Part shown: piece after piece, positions 9,892 to 18,796 of the stretch | Position numbering within the stretch: the first letter of the stretch is position 1 | Layout of the letters: each line of letters begins with the position of its first letter | The notes under the pieces: model-generated | Database searches by the model: none | What the model was told of the DNA's origin: nothing | What the model saw: only the letters and a program-made list of their open reading frames with translations | From: Bacteroidota bacterium | GTDB lineage: Bacteria; Bacteroidota; Bacteroidia; Chitinophagales; Chitinophagaceae | Assembly (NCBI GenBank): GCA_016868855.1 | Contig: VGFP01000002.1 | Location: 124,001-188,000, forward strand | DNA length: 64,000 nucleotides | Reading direction: 5' to 3' | Translations under genes and position numbers: made by a program

Positions 9892-9930
9892 ACTTGTCAA
9901 AGCGAAAATCAACCACTCAAAAAAGATTGT

Positions 9931-10515
9931 ATGATAGCAACATCCATCCAAAACGACCAGCAGCTGATCCAAGAGTTTGTATCTGGCAATATGAGATCAT
10001 TTGAGTTGTTGTTGAATCGCCACAAGGACAGAATTTTTACCTCCATCGTGATGATGGTAAAAGATAAAAGTCTTGCGGATGATATTTTCCAGGATATTTT
10101 CATCAAAGTCATTGATACCATCAAGGCCGGTCAGTACAATGAAGAAGGCAAATTCCTTCCTTGGGTATTGAGAATCGCCCACAATCAGTGTATTGATCAT
10201 TTCAGAAGAGTTAAAAAGAATCCATCATTTGGATATGGTGATCAGCATGAAATGTCTGATTCCGCCTTGGTTACAAATGAGAACGCAGAAACAAACATCA
10301 TGCAATTGCAAAGAGCTTCCAATATCCAGGGCTTGTTGAACAAGCTTCCAGAGGATCAACGTGAAGTGATTGTGATGAGACATTTTGCAAATCTCAGCTT
10401 CAAGGAAATCGCTGAAAAAACCAATTGCAGCATCAATACTGCTCTTGGAAGAATGAGATACGCTTTAATCAATCTTCGCCGTCTTATGGCTGAAGTCCCT
10501 GCTGCTGTTGCCTGA
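9931..10515 (+). CDS. ECF-type RNA polymerase sigma factor
   Basis: A 194-aa sigma-70 family protein. Region 2 is visible in LLLNRHKDRIFTSI through DDIFQDIFIKV (about residues 28-60) and FLPWVLRIAHNQCIDHFRR (about 75-95). Region 4 has LPEDQREVIVMRHFANLSF with a helix-turn-helix EIAEKTNCSINTALGRMR (about 140-180). It recruits core RNA polymerase to a specific promoter set. No anti-sigma gene is adjacent, which is unusual for many ECF groups. The C-terminal codons overlap the convergent dsbD gene by 32 bp, so the two cannot be transcribed without antisense overlap. Confidence 0.9.
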   Translation: MIATSIQNDQQLIQEFVSGNMRSFELLLNRHKDRIFTSIVMMVKDKSLADDIFQDIFIKVIDTIKAGQYNEEGKFLPWVLRIAHNQCIDHFRRVKKNPSFGYGDQHEMSDSALVTNENAETNIMQLQRASNIQGLLNKLPEDQREVIVMRHFANLSFKEIAEKTNCSINTALGRMRYALINLRRLMAEVPAAVA

Positions 10516-12442
10516 TATTTTGCAAACCGTTCAATCCACATCTTAACCATGCTGCGAAAGCAGTTGGATCGGGGGTATAGCCTATTGGTTCTGTAATCAA
10601 CTGTTCATCTGGCGATACAACTACATACCATGGTTGGGAGCTGGCATTGAAATTTTCAGTTTGAAACAGGCTCCACTTGTTGCCAACAGTTTTAACCTGC
10701 ATGGTGGAACCGGTTGATGTTATATATGATTGCTGTTGGTCGATCGGCAAAGGCTCTTTATCATCTACAAAAAGAGAAACAAGAATATATTCTTCCATCA
10801 AAGCTTTGACCTCTTTGTTGGTCCATACATTTTCCTCCATTTTTCTGCAATTCACACAAGCCCAACCGGTAAAGTCGATCAGCACGGCTTTGTTTTTTTC
10901 TTTTGCCAATTTCAAAGCCTCATGGTAGTCCTTCAATGGCTCATCGCAATTGATGGGATCTGCATAGATGCTGTAACAAACTGGAGGAGGGAATCCACTG
11001 ATCAAAGAAATGTTTGCATACTTGGTATTTGTGATGCCGGGTAAAAGATAAACAGTGAACGCCAATACTGCAAGGGCAAATGCTTTTCTACTTGTTGAAA
11101 TTTTTTCTCCTTTTGAATCATGTGGAAACCTGATCCATCCCATCAGGTAGATGAAGAGGCTGAAGAAAATCAGGACCCATATTCCAAAGAAAATTTCTCT
11201 TTTGATGATCGACCAATGTGCAACAAGATCGGCATTTGAAATAAATTTCAATGCGAGTGCGAGTTCAATGAATCCCAGTACAACTTTCACGGTATTCAAC
11301 CATCCGCCGCTTTTCGGAAGTGAATTCAACCATTGAGGGAACAATGCAAACAAGGCGAATGGCAATCCCAGCGCTACCCCAAATCCTGCGAGTCCAGCTG
11401 TCAGTGGCCAAGCTCCAGCAGTTGCAGTCCCAACGAGCAATGTTCCAAGAATTGGACCCGTACAGGAGAATGATACGATGGTGAGGGTCAATGCCATGAA
11501 AAATACTCCCAAAGCATCAGAACCTTGTTTCGCATTGGTTGAATTGGCCAATCCACCAGGTAGCGTGATTTCATAAAATCCAAAAAATGAAAATGCAAAA
11601 ACAAGGAAGATGATAAAAAATGCAGTATTCAGATACACATTGGTTGAAATATCATTGTATACAGCAGGATTGATATTTCCAGCCAAATGAAATGGAATGG
11701 AGAATGATATGTAAATGAAAAAAATAAAAAAACCGTACATGATGGCCAGTCTCCTACCTTTCTTTTTATTGTTTCCATGTTTTGTAAAAAATGAGACGGT
11801 CAGGGGAACCATTGGAAATACACAGGGTGTCAGCAATGCAAACAATCCTCCGAGGAAACCCAGCAGAAATATCTTCATCAACCCCGCATCTTCTTTGCTG
11901 GATTGGTTTGTTCCTTCACATGCGACGAGAGGATTTTTTATATCCAGTTTTTCTATTTTGAGGGATGGTCCAGCAGCTTTGCCACCTTCAAAACTGATTT
12001 CAATCGAAATCGATTCACCCGGGAAAAATTCATCTCCTTTGCCATAAGTATAGTTGAGTTGGAGTGGGAAGGATGCAGGTACAGTACTGCCGAATGATAA
12101 GGTGGTAGTCCATGTAACATCATTGTTGTATACCTCAAAGCTTGATCCTTCAAAGACCTGGCTTTTTTTTATTTTACCGGGTGTGACTGCACGCAGCTCC
12201 GATATGATCTTGATGGAAGCGTCTGGCAATACAATGGCAGCAGATGGAACTCCATCAAAATTGATTTGAGGAGCATATAAATTCCATGCATCAGGATTGT
12301 TTGCTTTCAAATCGATTTGATATTGGTTGGGAGCGATGCGCGTTGATTTTCCCTCCCATTTGATCGGTGCCTTGCCTTCCTGACCATTTGCCTTGAAAAG
12401 AAAAACGGAAAACAGTGCAATGAGCAATGCCTTTATTTTCAT
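10484..12442 (-). CDS. DsbD-family thiol:disulfide interchange protein
   Basis: A 652-aa inner-membrane electron carrier that moves reducing equivalents from cytosolic thioredoxin to periplasmic proteins. It has a signal peptide (cleavage after ANGQ), a DsbD-like N-terminal beta domain (about residues 25-150) and about eight membrane segments (about 185-480). The transmembrane redox cysteines lie in TPCVFPMVP and FSCTGPILG. A C-terminal thioredoxin domain has CVNC (about residue 545). The N-terminal domain lacks the expected cysteine pair; its only Cys is near residue 175. The upstream gene, 12 bp away, encodes a separate DsbD N-domain that does have the pair. The two probably act together. 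Confidence 0.88.
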   Translation of the reverse strand: MKIKALLIALFSVFLFKANGQEGKAPIKWEGKSTRIAPNQYQIDLKANNPDAWNLYAPQINFDGVPSAAIVLPDASIKIISELRAVTPGKIKKSQVFEGSSFEVYNNDVTWTTTLSFGSTVPASFPLQLNYTYGKGDEFFPGESISIEISFEGGKAAGPSLKIEKLDIKNPLVACEGTNQSSKEDAGLMKIFLLGFLGGLFALLTPCVFPMVPLTVSFFTKHGNNKKKGRRLAIMYGFFIFFIYISFSIPFHLAGNINPAVYNDISTNVYLNTAFFIIFLVFAFSFFGFYEITLPGGLANSTNAKQGSDALGVFFMALTLTIVSFSCTGPILGTLLVGTATAGAWPLTAGLAGFGVALGLPFALFALFPQWLNSLPKSGGWLNTVKVVLGFIELALALKFISNADLVAHWSIIKREIFFGIWVLIFFSLFIYLMGWIRFPHDSKGEKISTSRKAFALAVLAFTVYLLPGITNTKYANISLISGFPPPVCYSIYADPINCDEPLKDYHEALKLAKEKNKAVLIDFTGWACVNCRKMEENVWTNKEVKALMEEYILVSLFVDDKEPLPIDQQQSYITSTGSTMQVKTVGNKWSLFQTENFNASSQPWYVVVSPDEQLITEPIGYTPDPTAFAAWLRCGLNGLQNIRQQQQGLQP

Positions 12443-12454
12443 AATTGCCGGCTT

Positions 12455-12922
12455 TTACCCTCCGATGGGAATTTTGAATGTAATTTCTGATGGGGGCAAA
12501 CACATGTCATCGTTGCAAACCATGAATTCAACTTTACCGTTGACATTTGTTTTTGCATTCGACCTGGTTTTTACTTTTTGAACAAACGTTACAGTTTTTT
12601 CAAAGAAATTCACGTTTCCATCCCATGCCTCTTCGCGTTTTGTAATCCTCTTTCCTCTTTCGATGATTCCCCCTTCAAAGGCAAGCAGGGGATTGGGAGA
12701 AAAGTTGAATATGGTCGCAACCGGGCCCTCCACTCCAGCCTTTGTTGCGTAGAGGTGATAATTACCCGAAATATTGGCTGTGATTTGCAGTTCGTATGTT
12801 TTGTCTGCAATTTTTTTGGAATTGTAGATCCAGCTGACTTGTTTGGCAGATCCCATTTGTCCAAATGAACTTAAACCAAGAGTAATCAGCAAGGTTGATA
12901 AAACGGAACGGATTGTTATCAT
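12455..12922 (-). CDS. free-standing periplasmic DsbD N-terminal-domain protein
   Basis: A 155-aa exported protein: an N-terminal signal peptide ending near SSFGQ, then a single immunoglobulin-like DsbD alpha domain. Near the C terminus, VCNDDMCLPP resembles the redox cysteine region of the DsbD N domain (there CX5C, here CX4C). The start codon overlaps the purQ stop as ATGA, and dsbD follows after 12 bp, so purQ, this gene and dsbD likely form one transcript. I infer that it receives electrons from DsbD and passes them to periplasmic substrates. Confidence 0.78.
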   Translation of the reverse strand: MITIRSVLSTLLITLGLSSFGQMGSAKQVSWIYNSKKIADKTYELQITANISGNYHLYATKAGVEGPVATIFNFSPNPLLAFEGGIIERGKRITKREEAWDGNVNFFEKTVTFVQKVKTRSNAKTNVNGKVEFMVCNDDMCLPPSEITFKIPIGG

Positions 12923-13602
12923 GCTAGTATGTTTGATGAAACCGATGTCAGGAACAAGCTGTTGAAAACAGTTTTACCATCTTCGTTTCCAAGTTTTGCA
13001 GAACAGGCTCTCTCAGGATGTGGCATCATCCCAAACACATTTCTTTCTTTGTTGCAAATGCCAGCAATATTCAGCAAGGTGCCATTGGGATTGCTGGAGG
13101 CATTGATATTACCTGCCTCCTCGCAGTATTGATAAATGATCTGATGGTTGTTTTGTAATTCTTCTAGTGTTTTTTCGTCAGCATGGAATCTGCCCTCACC
13201 ATGTGCGATGGGAATTTTCAGGGCACGTTTTTCATTTCCAATGATGTATACATTCTTGCATGCAAATTGCTGGTGTGCATTTTTCAGCAATACCCCCGGA
13301 AGGAGTCCAGCTTCACATAGAATTTGAAAACCATTGCAAACGCCAAACACTTTTCCTCCTTTTTCAGCAAACTTGATGGTTGCTTGCATCATGGGACTGA
13401 ACCTGGCAATTGCACCACAGCGAAGGTAGTCGCCATAAGAAAAACCTCCAGGAAGTACAATACAGTCTTCCTCAGAAAAATAGCTCAGATCATTGTCCTT
13501 GTGCCATAATTCCACCACTTCCTGACCTAGATCATTCCTCAGTGCTCCGATCATATCTTGATCACAATTGGAACCCGGGAAAACAATGACGCCAAATTTC
13601 AT
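12919..13602 (-). CDS. purQ: phosphoribosylformylglycinamidine synthase subunit PurQ
   Basis: A 227-aa glutamine amidotransferase subunit of the fourth step of purine synthesis, supplying ammonia to PurL. The class I triad is visible: nucleophile Cys in FGVCNGFQ (about residue 84), and His and Glu in MMPHPERAC (about 199). The N terminus KFGVIVFPGSNCDQD is characteristic. I prefer the ATG at 13602 because the longer frame adds residues absent from the family and lies on a promoter-like element. purL and purS are not in the window. Overlaps the DsbD N-domain gene by 4 bp. Confidence 0.94.
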   Translation of the reverse strand: MKFGVIVFPGSNCDQDMIGALRNDLGQEVVELWHKDNDLSYFSEEDCIVLPGGFSYGDYLRCGAIARFSPMMQATIKFAEKGGKVFGVCNGFQILCEAGLLPGVLLKNAHQQFACKNVYIIGNEKRALKIPIAHGEGRFHADEKTLEELQNNHQIIYQYCEEAGNINASSNPNGTLLNIAGICNKERNVFGMMPHPERACSAKLGNEDGKTVFNSLFLTSVSSNILA

Positions 13603-13617
13603 GACAAAACCTTTTGG

Positions 13618-13625
13618 CAAAATTA
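13618..13625 (-). promoter_or_regulatory. putative purQ promoter, -7 element TAATTTTG
   Basis: On the minus strand TAATTTTG (TAnnTTTG) ends 15 bp before the purQ ATG at 13602. No convincing -33 box is seen. Confidence 0.4.
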
Positions 13626-13662
13626 GTGTCTTTATGGGTACGACATTTTTGTATTTGTCGTT

Positions 13663-14625
13663 TTAACGTATGTATGACAGAACGATCAGTAAAATAAGGA
13701 CCAAATTGGGGATAAAATCACGCTTGAATGATTGGAAAAATGGGGCAAAAAGCATGGATGCCGGCACCAGCAGTAAATAGAGGTATTGATTCAATATTGA
13801 CAAATTCAACAATGCAATGCAGATGCTGGCTAAAAAAAGGGCGAAAAGGATGATGTAACCCTTTCTGTTTTGAAGTACCATTTTACTGATTTGCGCAGAT
13901 CCTGCCCAAAAGCCAATCAAAGGCAACGCAAGAACACTGCAGATCTTTATAGCATAAAAGGTTGTCAAAGCGGGCATTTCAAAACTGGGGATCTTGAATT
14001 GCATCAAAGCATTCAGTGAAAACTGGTTTGTCAGATAGAGCAAGCTGGATGAAAAATAGTAGGGCAGAAGGAATCCAAGGTTCAACATGCTCCATTCGCG
14101 AAGAGATGTTGGTCTCATGATCAGCAGGGCAATGGTTAGCCAGACATATAGGATGAGATAATTGTTTAGAACACTTGAGATCAAAGCTGTAACAAAACCA
14201 ACAACCATGATTTGATTGAATGGACTGTTGTTTTTATACATATCCATGAAGGCATTGAAAACAAGGATGATCAATGCGTTGATCAATAACATGAAAATTG
14301 TAATTCTATAAGGTATTAGAAATCCTGTCAGTAAAAAAGTCAGTGCTGTAATGTAAGTCCCTCTCTCCAGCAATTTGAAATCTTTTGAAATTTTATTGAG
14401 ATAAAGGGCTTCTGAGATCAACAATGTGAATGAAATAATTTTTACTGCAAGTCCTGCGTTTTTTTCTAATGCAATCAGTTTCAATGTCAGCCATTGAAGA
14501 ATGATGGGGTGTTCATTTTCAAGTTGAATATGGGGTATAGCGGGTTTTAGAAAAACACAAACATAGCCCATGCCCAGCAAGAGCAGCAATGCAAGGGGAT
14601 TGTTATTGCGGAATATGCCCAACAC
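13663..14625 (-). CDS. polytopic membrane protein, DUF6427-like
   Basis: A 320-aa protein consisting almost entirely of hydrophobic segments (about nine to ten). The N terminus MLGIFRNNNPLALLLL and the size fit the Bacteroidota DUF6427 family, whose function is not known. I see no catalytic motif. It follows the unknown secreted protein gene by only 5 bp, so they are probably cotranscribed. The family assignment is from memory of its N-terminal pattern and is tentative; the membrane nature is certain. Confidence 0.65.
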   Translation of the reverse strand: MLGIFRNNNPLALLLLLGMGYVCVFLKPAIPHIQLENEHPIILQWLTLKLIALEKNAGLAVKIISFTLLISEALYLNKISKDFKLLERGTYITALTFLLTGFLIPYRITIFMLLINALIILVFNAFMDMYKNNSPFNQIMVVGFVTALISSVLNNYLILYVWLTIALLIMRPTSLREWSMLNLGFLLPYYFSSSLLYLTNQFSLNALMQFKIPSFEMPALTTFYAIKICSVLALPLIGFWAGSAQISKMVLQNRKGYIILFALFLASICIALLNLSILNQYLYLLLVPASMLFAPFFQSFKRDFIPNLVLILLIVLSYIR

Positions 14626-14630
14626 GGTTT

Positions 14631-16181
14631 TTAGTATTCAATTTTTGCAAAGCAAATATAATTCTTGTACATGCAAGGCATGATGATTTGCCGTAAGCTG
14701 ATCTGCTTCCCGTATTTGGGCATGAAATCATAATCCCTGTTCAAGTTTTTCAGGGTGGGTTGTCTTTTGATTCTGCCATCTGCATCTATAGATGCACTGT
14801 TCAACAGCAGTTCTCTTTTCTCTTTTTGGTTGAACAGAAATCTGATTTCACTGCCAGTATTGAACATTTGGTATCCCAAAAAGGAGTCGGCATTGTCGTC
14901 ATACTGACTTTTTCTGATGGTATTGCCCCATTTTAAGTTGCCGTTTTCGTCGAAAAAGAATGTTACGATGTTTTCTGAAACATATCTTGTCAGGTTGTTC
15001 TGCATTCCATAACGATTGAAGGGGTCGTACATGCCGTAAGGATAGAATCTCGTCATTGGCGAGAAGTAAAACGGATTGTAGAAGGGAGACATGAACATAC
15101 CCGGCCCATACAGATAATCAAACCTGTTCCAAGGATTGTTCCTGGAGCTTGAATAAAAAGATTCTGTAAAGACCGCGAAGCCACCATCTTGGGTTGGCAC
15201 TACCTGTCTGATAAATTGATCATTGAAGGCTGTTTTGACTGAGTTGTTCTCAGATTTTGCCTCTAGGCGAATGCTGTCGTTGAATATGTATTGTCTTGGC
15301 TTCAGACTTTCTCTTTTGTTTTTATCCCAAATCAGTGTGTAGATCCCTTCAATATTTCCACGGCGTTGTTTGTAAAAAAACGATGCCATCATCAGTTTTT
15401 TGTTGCCGTTATCGAATTTGATTTTCAATTCATCCAGGGTCAGGTCATTCAAGGGTAGTTTTTGGACAAGAATGGAGTCGGTAGAAGCACCTTTGATCAC
15501 CAATTCAACTTTATTGATGTAATCCCTGCTACCGATTCTGGTACATTTTCCAAAGGCAAAATCGCCTTCATTGTCCAATACAAAATCAGTAAAAACCACA
15601 TCCCGGTCGGGTGATTTGATTTCAAAACCGCTTTTCTTCAGCACCTTCATCTGCTGGTCGTACAGGATGGTAGTAAACAGGTAATCACGCTCCGTATCTC
15701 TTTTGATCTTGAAGAGCATGATTCTTTTTTTATCGTCGCTGTTGATCAGGGTGTATACCTTGTTTTCGGTATTGCTGTTTACTTGCGTGGTATCCAAATC
15801 AACCGGATCTGACATCATTTTTCCTTCACCATTGATTTTAACCATGCTGCAGAAAATGGAATTTCTTTTTTGGTGCTGATAAATCATGTAAGAAAAATCA
15901 TTGTATGAAATGAAGTCAACATTGATGATTCTTTCCGGCAGGTTGCTGAGTTCTACCCGGTTTTTTTGTTGCATTTCACTGTCATATACTGAAATAGCAT
16001 GTCTGTTTCTGTAGTTTTTGTAGACAAGGATGTTGTTGTTGATTTTTCCGAGAATTTCGAAACTCATGTCTCTGACATCGTCTTTGTCAACCAACGAATA
16101 GTCAATTTTCTGCGCCGCTGCGGTTTGTATGACAAACAGCATACACCAAACTGCAGCCCATTTAACAGTCATGTATTTCAT
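14631..16181 (-). CDS. unknown secreted beta-rich protein
   Basis: I do not recognise this protein. Starting at ATG 16181 (or 16172) it has about 516 residues and a clear signal peptide (hydrophobic segment ending TAAAQ), so it should leave the cytoplasm. The body is rich in alternating hydrophobic/charged strands, suggesting repeated beta-sheet, possibly propeller-like (weak inference). About residues 370-410 form an unusual patch rich in Phe, Tyr, Met, Pro and Gly (for example FMSPFYNPFYFSPM). No lipobox and no obvious T9SS tail. The longer open frame to 16232 adds residues before the signal peptide and is less likely. Confidence 0.6.
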   Translation of the reverse strand: MKYMTVKWAAVWCMLFVIQTAAAQKIDYSLVDKDDVRDMSFEILGKINNNILVYKNYRNRHAISVYDSEMQQKNRVELSNLPERIINVDFISYNDFSYMIYQHQKRNSIFCSMVKINGEGKMMSDPVDLDTTQVNSNTENKVYTLINSDDKKRIMLFKIKRDTERDYLFTTILYDQQMKVLKKSGFEIKSPDRDVVFTDFVLDNEGDFAFGKCTRIGSRDYINKVELVIKGASTDSILVQKLPLNDLTLDELKIKFDNGNKKLMMASFFYKQRRGNIEGIYTLIWDKNKRESLKPRQYIFNDSIRLEAKSENNSVKTAFNDQFIRQVVPTQDGGFAVFTESFYSSSRNNPWNRFDYLYGPGMFMSPFYNPFYFSPMTRFYPYGMYDPFNRYGMQNNLTRYVSENIVTFFFDENGNLKWGNTIRKSQYDDNADSFLGYQMFNTGSEIRFLFNQKEKRELLLNSASIDADGRIKRQPTLKNLNRDYDFMPKYGKQISLRQIIMPCMYKNYICFAKIEY

Positions 16182-16281
16182 ATGACATAAAATTAGGTGA
16201 AGCATTGCAAACAGATTCATAAGACTTGACAAAAAGGCAATGGTTCCTCAGAAATGCCTTTTTTATTATTTTTTTAACCAA

Positions 16282-16314
16282 TTTTAAAAACAATCCATAA
16301 TACCTATAACTTTG
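16282..16314 (+). promoter_or_regulatory. promoter of kup
   Basis: TTTTA (16282-16286) and, 20 bp later, TAACTTTG (16307-16314) match the Bacteroidota -33/-7 pattern. Predicted start is near 16318, about 28 nt before the GTG start. Confidence 0.6.
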
Positions 16315-16345
16315 TTCAGCCACTGGCGTCTAATCTTACCACATA

Positions 16346-18361
16346 GTGAGTAAACAACTGAACAAAGTAACCGCAGCAGGGTTGCTCATCGCACTGGGAA
16401 TCATTTACGGAGATATTGGAACTTCCCCTCTTTACGTATTTAGTGCCATCATCAATGGAAGGGTCATTTCGGATGAACTGATTCTGGGGGGTATTTCCTG
16501 TATCATCTGGACGCTTACCCTCCAAACAACAGTCAAATATGTAATACTTACTCTTCAGGCCGATAACAGAGGGGAGGGAGGGATTTTCTCTCTGTACACA
16601 CTCGTAAGGAGAAGAAAGAAATGGTTGATTGTACCCGCTATGATCGGGGGTGCTGCACTGCTTTCAGAGGGAATTATTACGCCTCCTATTTCTGTTACTT
16701 CAGCAATCGAGGGACTCACACAACTTCCCAGATTTTCTGCCATTACGGAAATGCAGATCGTTTTCATAGTCCTGGGGATTCTTACAGCACTTTTCTTTTT
16801 GCAGCAGTTTGGTACGGCATCAATTGGTAAGCTTTTTGGTCCAGTGATGTTCATTTGGTTTGCCATGCTGGCAATCATGGGGGTTTACAATATTTTTGGC
16901 AACTGGCATGTATTGAATGCTTTCAATCCCGCTTATGCCATTCAATTATTGCTCAATTATCCAGGTGGATTTTGGTTGTTGGGAGCTGTATTTCTTTGTA
17001 CGACCGGTGCCGAGGCGTTGTATTCTGACTTGGGACATTGTGGGAAACGGAATATTCGGATAACTTGGATTTGGGTCAAAACAGCGTTGATATTGAATTA
17101 CCTCGGACAGGGAGCCTATTTGTTGGGTGAAAAAGGTAAATTATTTGCTAACGCAGGTCTATTGAAAAACGCAGCTTTTGCAGCAGCACATCCTGAAGCA
17201 CTCTTGCTGAGGAACCCTTTTTATGCAATGATGCCCAATGCATTTTTGCTGATTGGTATCATCATTGCTACCATGGCTGCTGTTGTTGCCAGTCAGGCAA
17301 TGATCAGTGGTTCCTTTACATTGGTCAGTGTAGCAATGCGACTCAATTTGTGGCCCAAATTCAGAATCAACTATCCAACCGAAGAAAGAGGTCAACTCTT
17401 CATTCCAGCTATCAATACCATGCTCTTTCTCGGATGTTGCTTTATCGTATTGTATTTCAAAAGTTCAAGCAATATGGAAGCTGCCTATGGACTGGCCATT
17501 ACACTCTGCATGTTTGCAACATCCATTCTTTTCGCCAATTACCTGGTATTGCACAGGGTCAATCCCATTTGGATATACTTGTATCTCGCTGTTTACCTTA
17601 CCATTGAATTCAGTTTTCTGATTGCCAACCTTGAGAAGTTCCCCCATGGTGGATTTGCCACATTTGTATTGGGCGGATTGTTTGTGGTTGTAATGTACAT
17701 ATGGTTCAAGGCCAGGAAAATCAAAAACAGGTACGTGGAATTTGCTCGATTGGATAATTATTTGCCTGTATTGCAGGAATTGAGCAATGACCAGTCCATC
17801 AACAAATATGCCACCCACCTGGTTTACTTGAGCAGTGCCAACAATCCAAAAGAGATTGAATACAAGATCATCCACTCTATCCTAAACAAAAAGCCAAAGC
17901 GTGCCGATATTTATTGGTTTGTCCATGTTGATACATTGGATGATCCATATACATGTAAATATGAAGTCCAAACCATCATCCCCAATGAGGTGATCCGGGT
18001 GGAATTCAGTTTGGGTTTCAGGGTTCAGCCAAAGATAAATTTGATGTTCAGAAAAGTTGTAGAGGACATGGTTTCCAACAAGGAAGTGAATATCACCTCT
18101 CGTTACGAAAGTTTGGCGCGCAATAATATTGCAGGCGATTTCGAGTTCGTGGTAATGGAGAAATTTTTGAGCCAGGACAATGAATTGCCCTTCTGGGAGC
18201 GGGTTGTAATGAAATTATATTTTTGGCTCAAAGAAGTATCCTTGTCAGAAGAAAAAGGATTTGGATTGGATGCCAGCAATGTTACTGTTGAAAAATTCCC
18301 GTTGGTGGTGGCACCTGTCAAATCACTCAAACTCAAACGGGTTTATTCTGAGGAATATTGA
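16346..18361 (+). CDS. kup: KUP/HAK/KT family potassium uptake protein
   Basis: A 671-aa proton-coupled potassium importer. The N-terminal GIIYGDIGTSPLYVF is the family signature, QADNRGEGGIF is the next conserved loop, and about 12 membrane segments end near residue 455. A roughly 215-residue cytosolic tail follows. The start is a GTG at 16346: MSKQLNKVTAAGLL aligns with family N termini and no ATG is near. It runs directly into the convergent DUF4293 gene, with the two stop codons adjacent (18361/18362) and no terminator. Confidence 0.94.
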   Translation: MSKQLNKVTAAGLLIALGIIYGDIGTSPLYVFSAIINGRVISDELILGGISCIIWTLTLQTTVKYVILTLQADNRGEGGIFSLYTLVRRRKKWLIVPAMIGGAALLSEGIITPPISVTSAIEGLTQLPRFSAITEMQIVFIVLGILTALFFLQQFGTASIGKLFGPVMFIWFAMLAIMGVYNIFGNWHVLNAFNPAYAIQLLLNYPGGFWLLGAVFLCTTGAEALYSDLGHCGKRNIRITWIWVKTALILNYLGQGAYLLGEKGKLFANAGLLKNAAFAAAHPEALLLRNPFYAMMPNAFLLIGIIIATMAAVVASQAMISGSFTLVSVAMRLNLWPKFRINYPTEERGQLFIPAINTMLFLGCCFIVLYFKSSSNMEAAYGLAITLCMFATSILFANYLVLHRVNPIWIYLYLAVYLTIEFSFLIANLEKFPHGGFATFVLGGLFVVVMYIWFKARKIKNRYVEFARLDNYLPVLQELSNDQSINKYATHLVYLSSANNPKEIEYKIIHSILNKKPKRADIYWFVHVDTLDDPYTCKYEVQTIIPNEVIRVEFSLGFRVQPKINLMFRKVVEDMVSNKEVNITSRYESLARNNIAGDFEFVVMEKFLSQDNELPFWERVVMKLYFWLKEVSLSEEKGFGLDASNVTVEKFPLVVAPVKSLKLKRVYSEEY

Positions 18362-18787
18362 TTACCTCATCCTGTCTGCGCTGCTCAGCAATTTCTCATC
18401 CTTCCTGATTCCGATGAAGGCAAATACCTGAAACAGAAGAATAAAAATGGGCAGTATCGCACTGATTTCCCAATTGCCTTGTGGAATTTGAAAGGTGGAT
18501 TTAAATTCCTTCACAATAAAAAACTGTGCAGCAATAAATCCAATGGTTGCGATGGAAGTGGCAATGATGATGGATTTTTGTCTTTTTCTGTTTTGGAAAA
18601 AGAAAATATTGACAAAGCTGCATACAGCTATGAATGCAATCAGGAAGAGCAATACAACACTTTCCCGCACAGAGAAAATTTTGGTGCTGCCGTCAGCAGC
18701 GTTTCCTGCAAAGGTTGGAACCAGCCAGGTAATGCCGGCGCACGTTGCGCTCAGCAGTAACCACAATGATTGTATGCGTTGAATCAT
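18362..18787 (-). CDS. DUF4293 membrane protein
   Basis: A 141-aa protein with four hydrophobic segments. The N terminus MIQRIQSLWLLL is diagnostic of the Bacteroidota DUF4293 family, whose role is unknown. It lies 9 bp after glyA on the same strand and is probably cotranscribed with it. Confidence 0.85.
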   Translation of the reverse strand: MIQRIQSLWLLLSATCAGITWLVPTFAGNAADGSTKIFSVRESVVLLFLIAFIAVCSFVNIFFFQNRKRQKSIIIATSIATIGFIAAQFFIVKEFKSTFQIPQGNWEISAILPIFILLFQVFAFIGIRKDEKLLSSADRMR

Positions 18788-18796
18788 GATGTGTAA

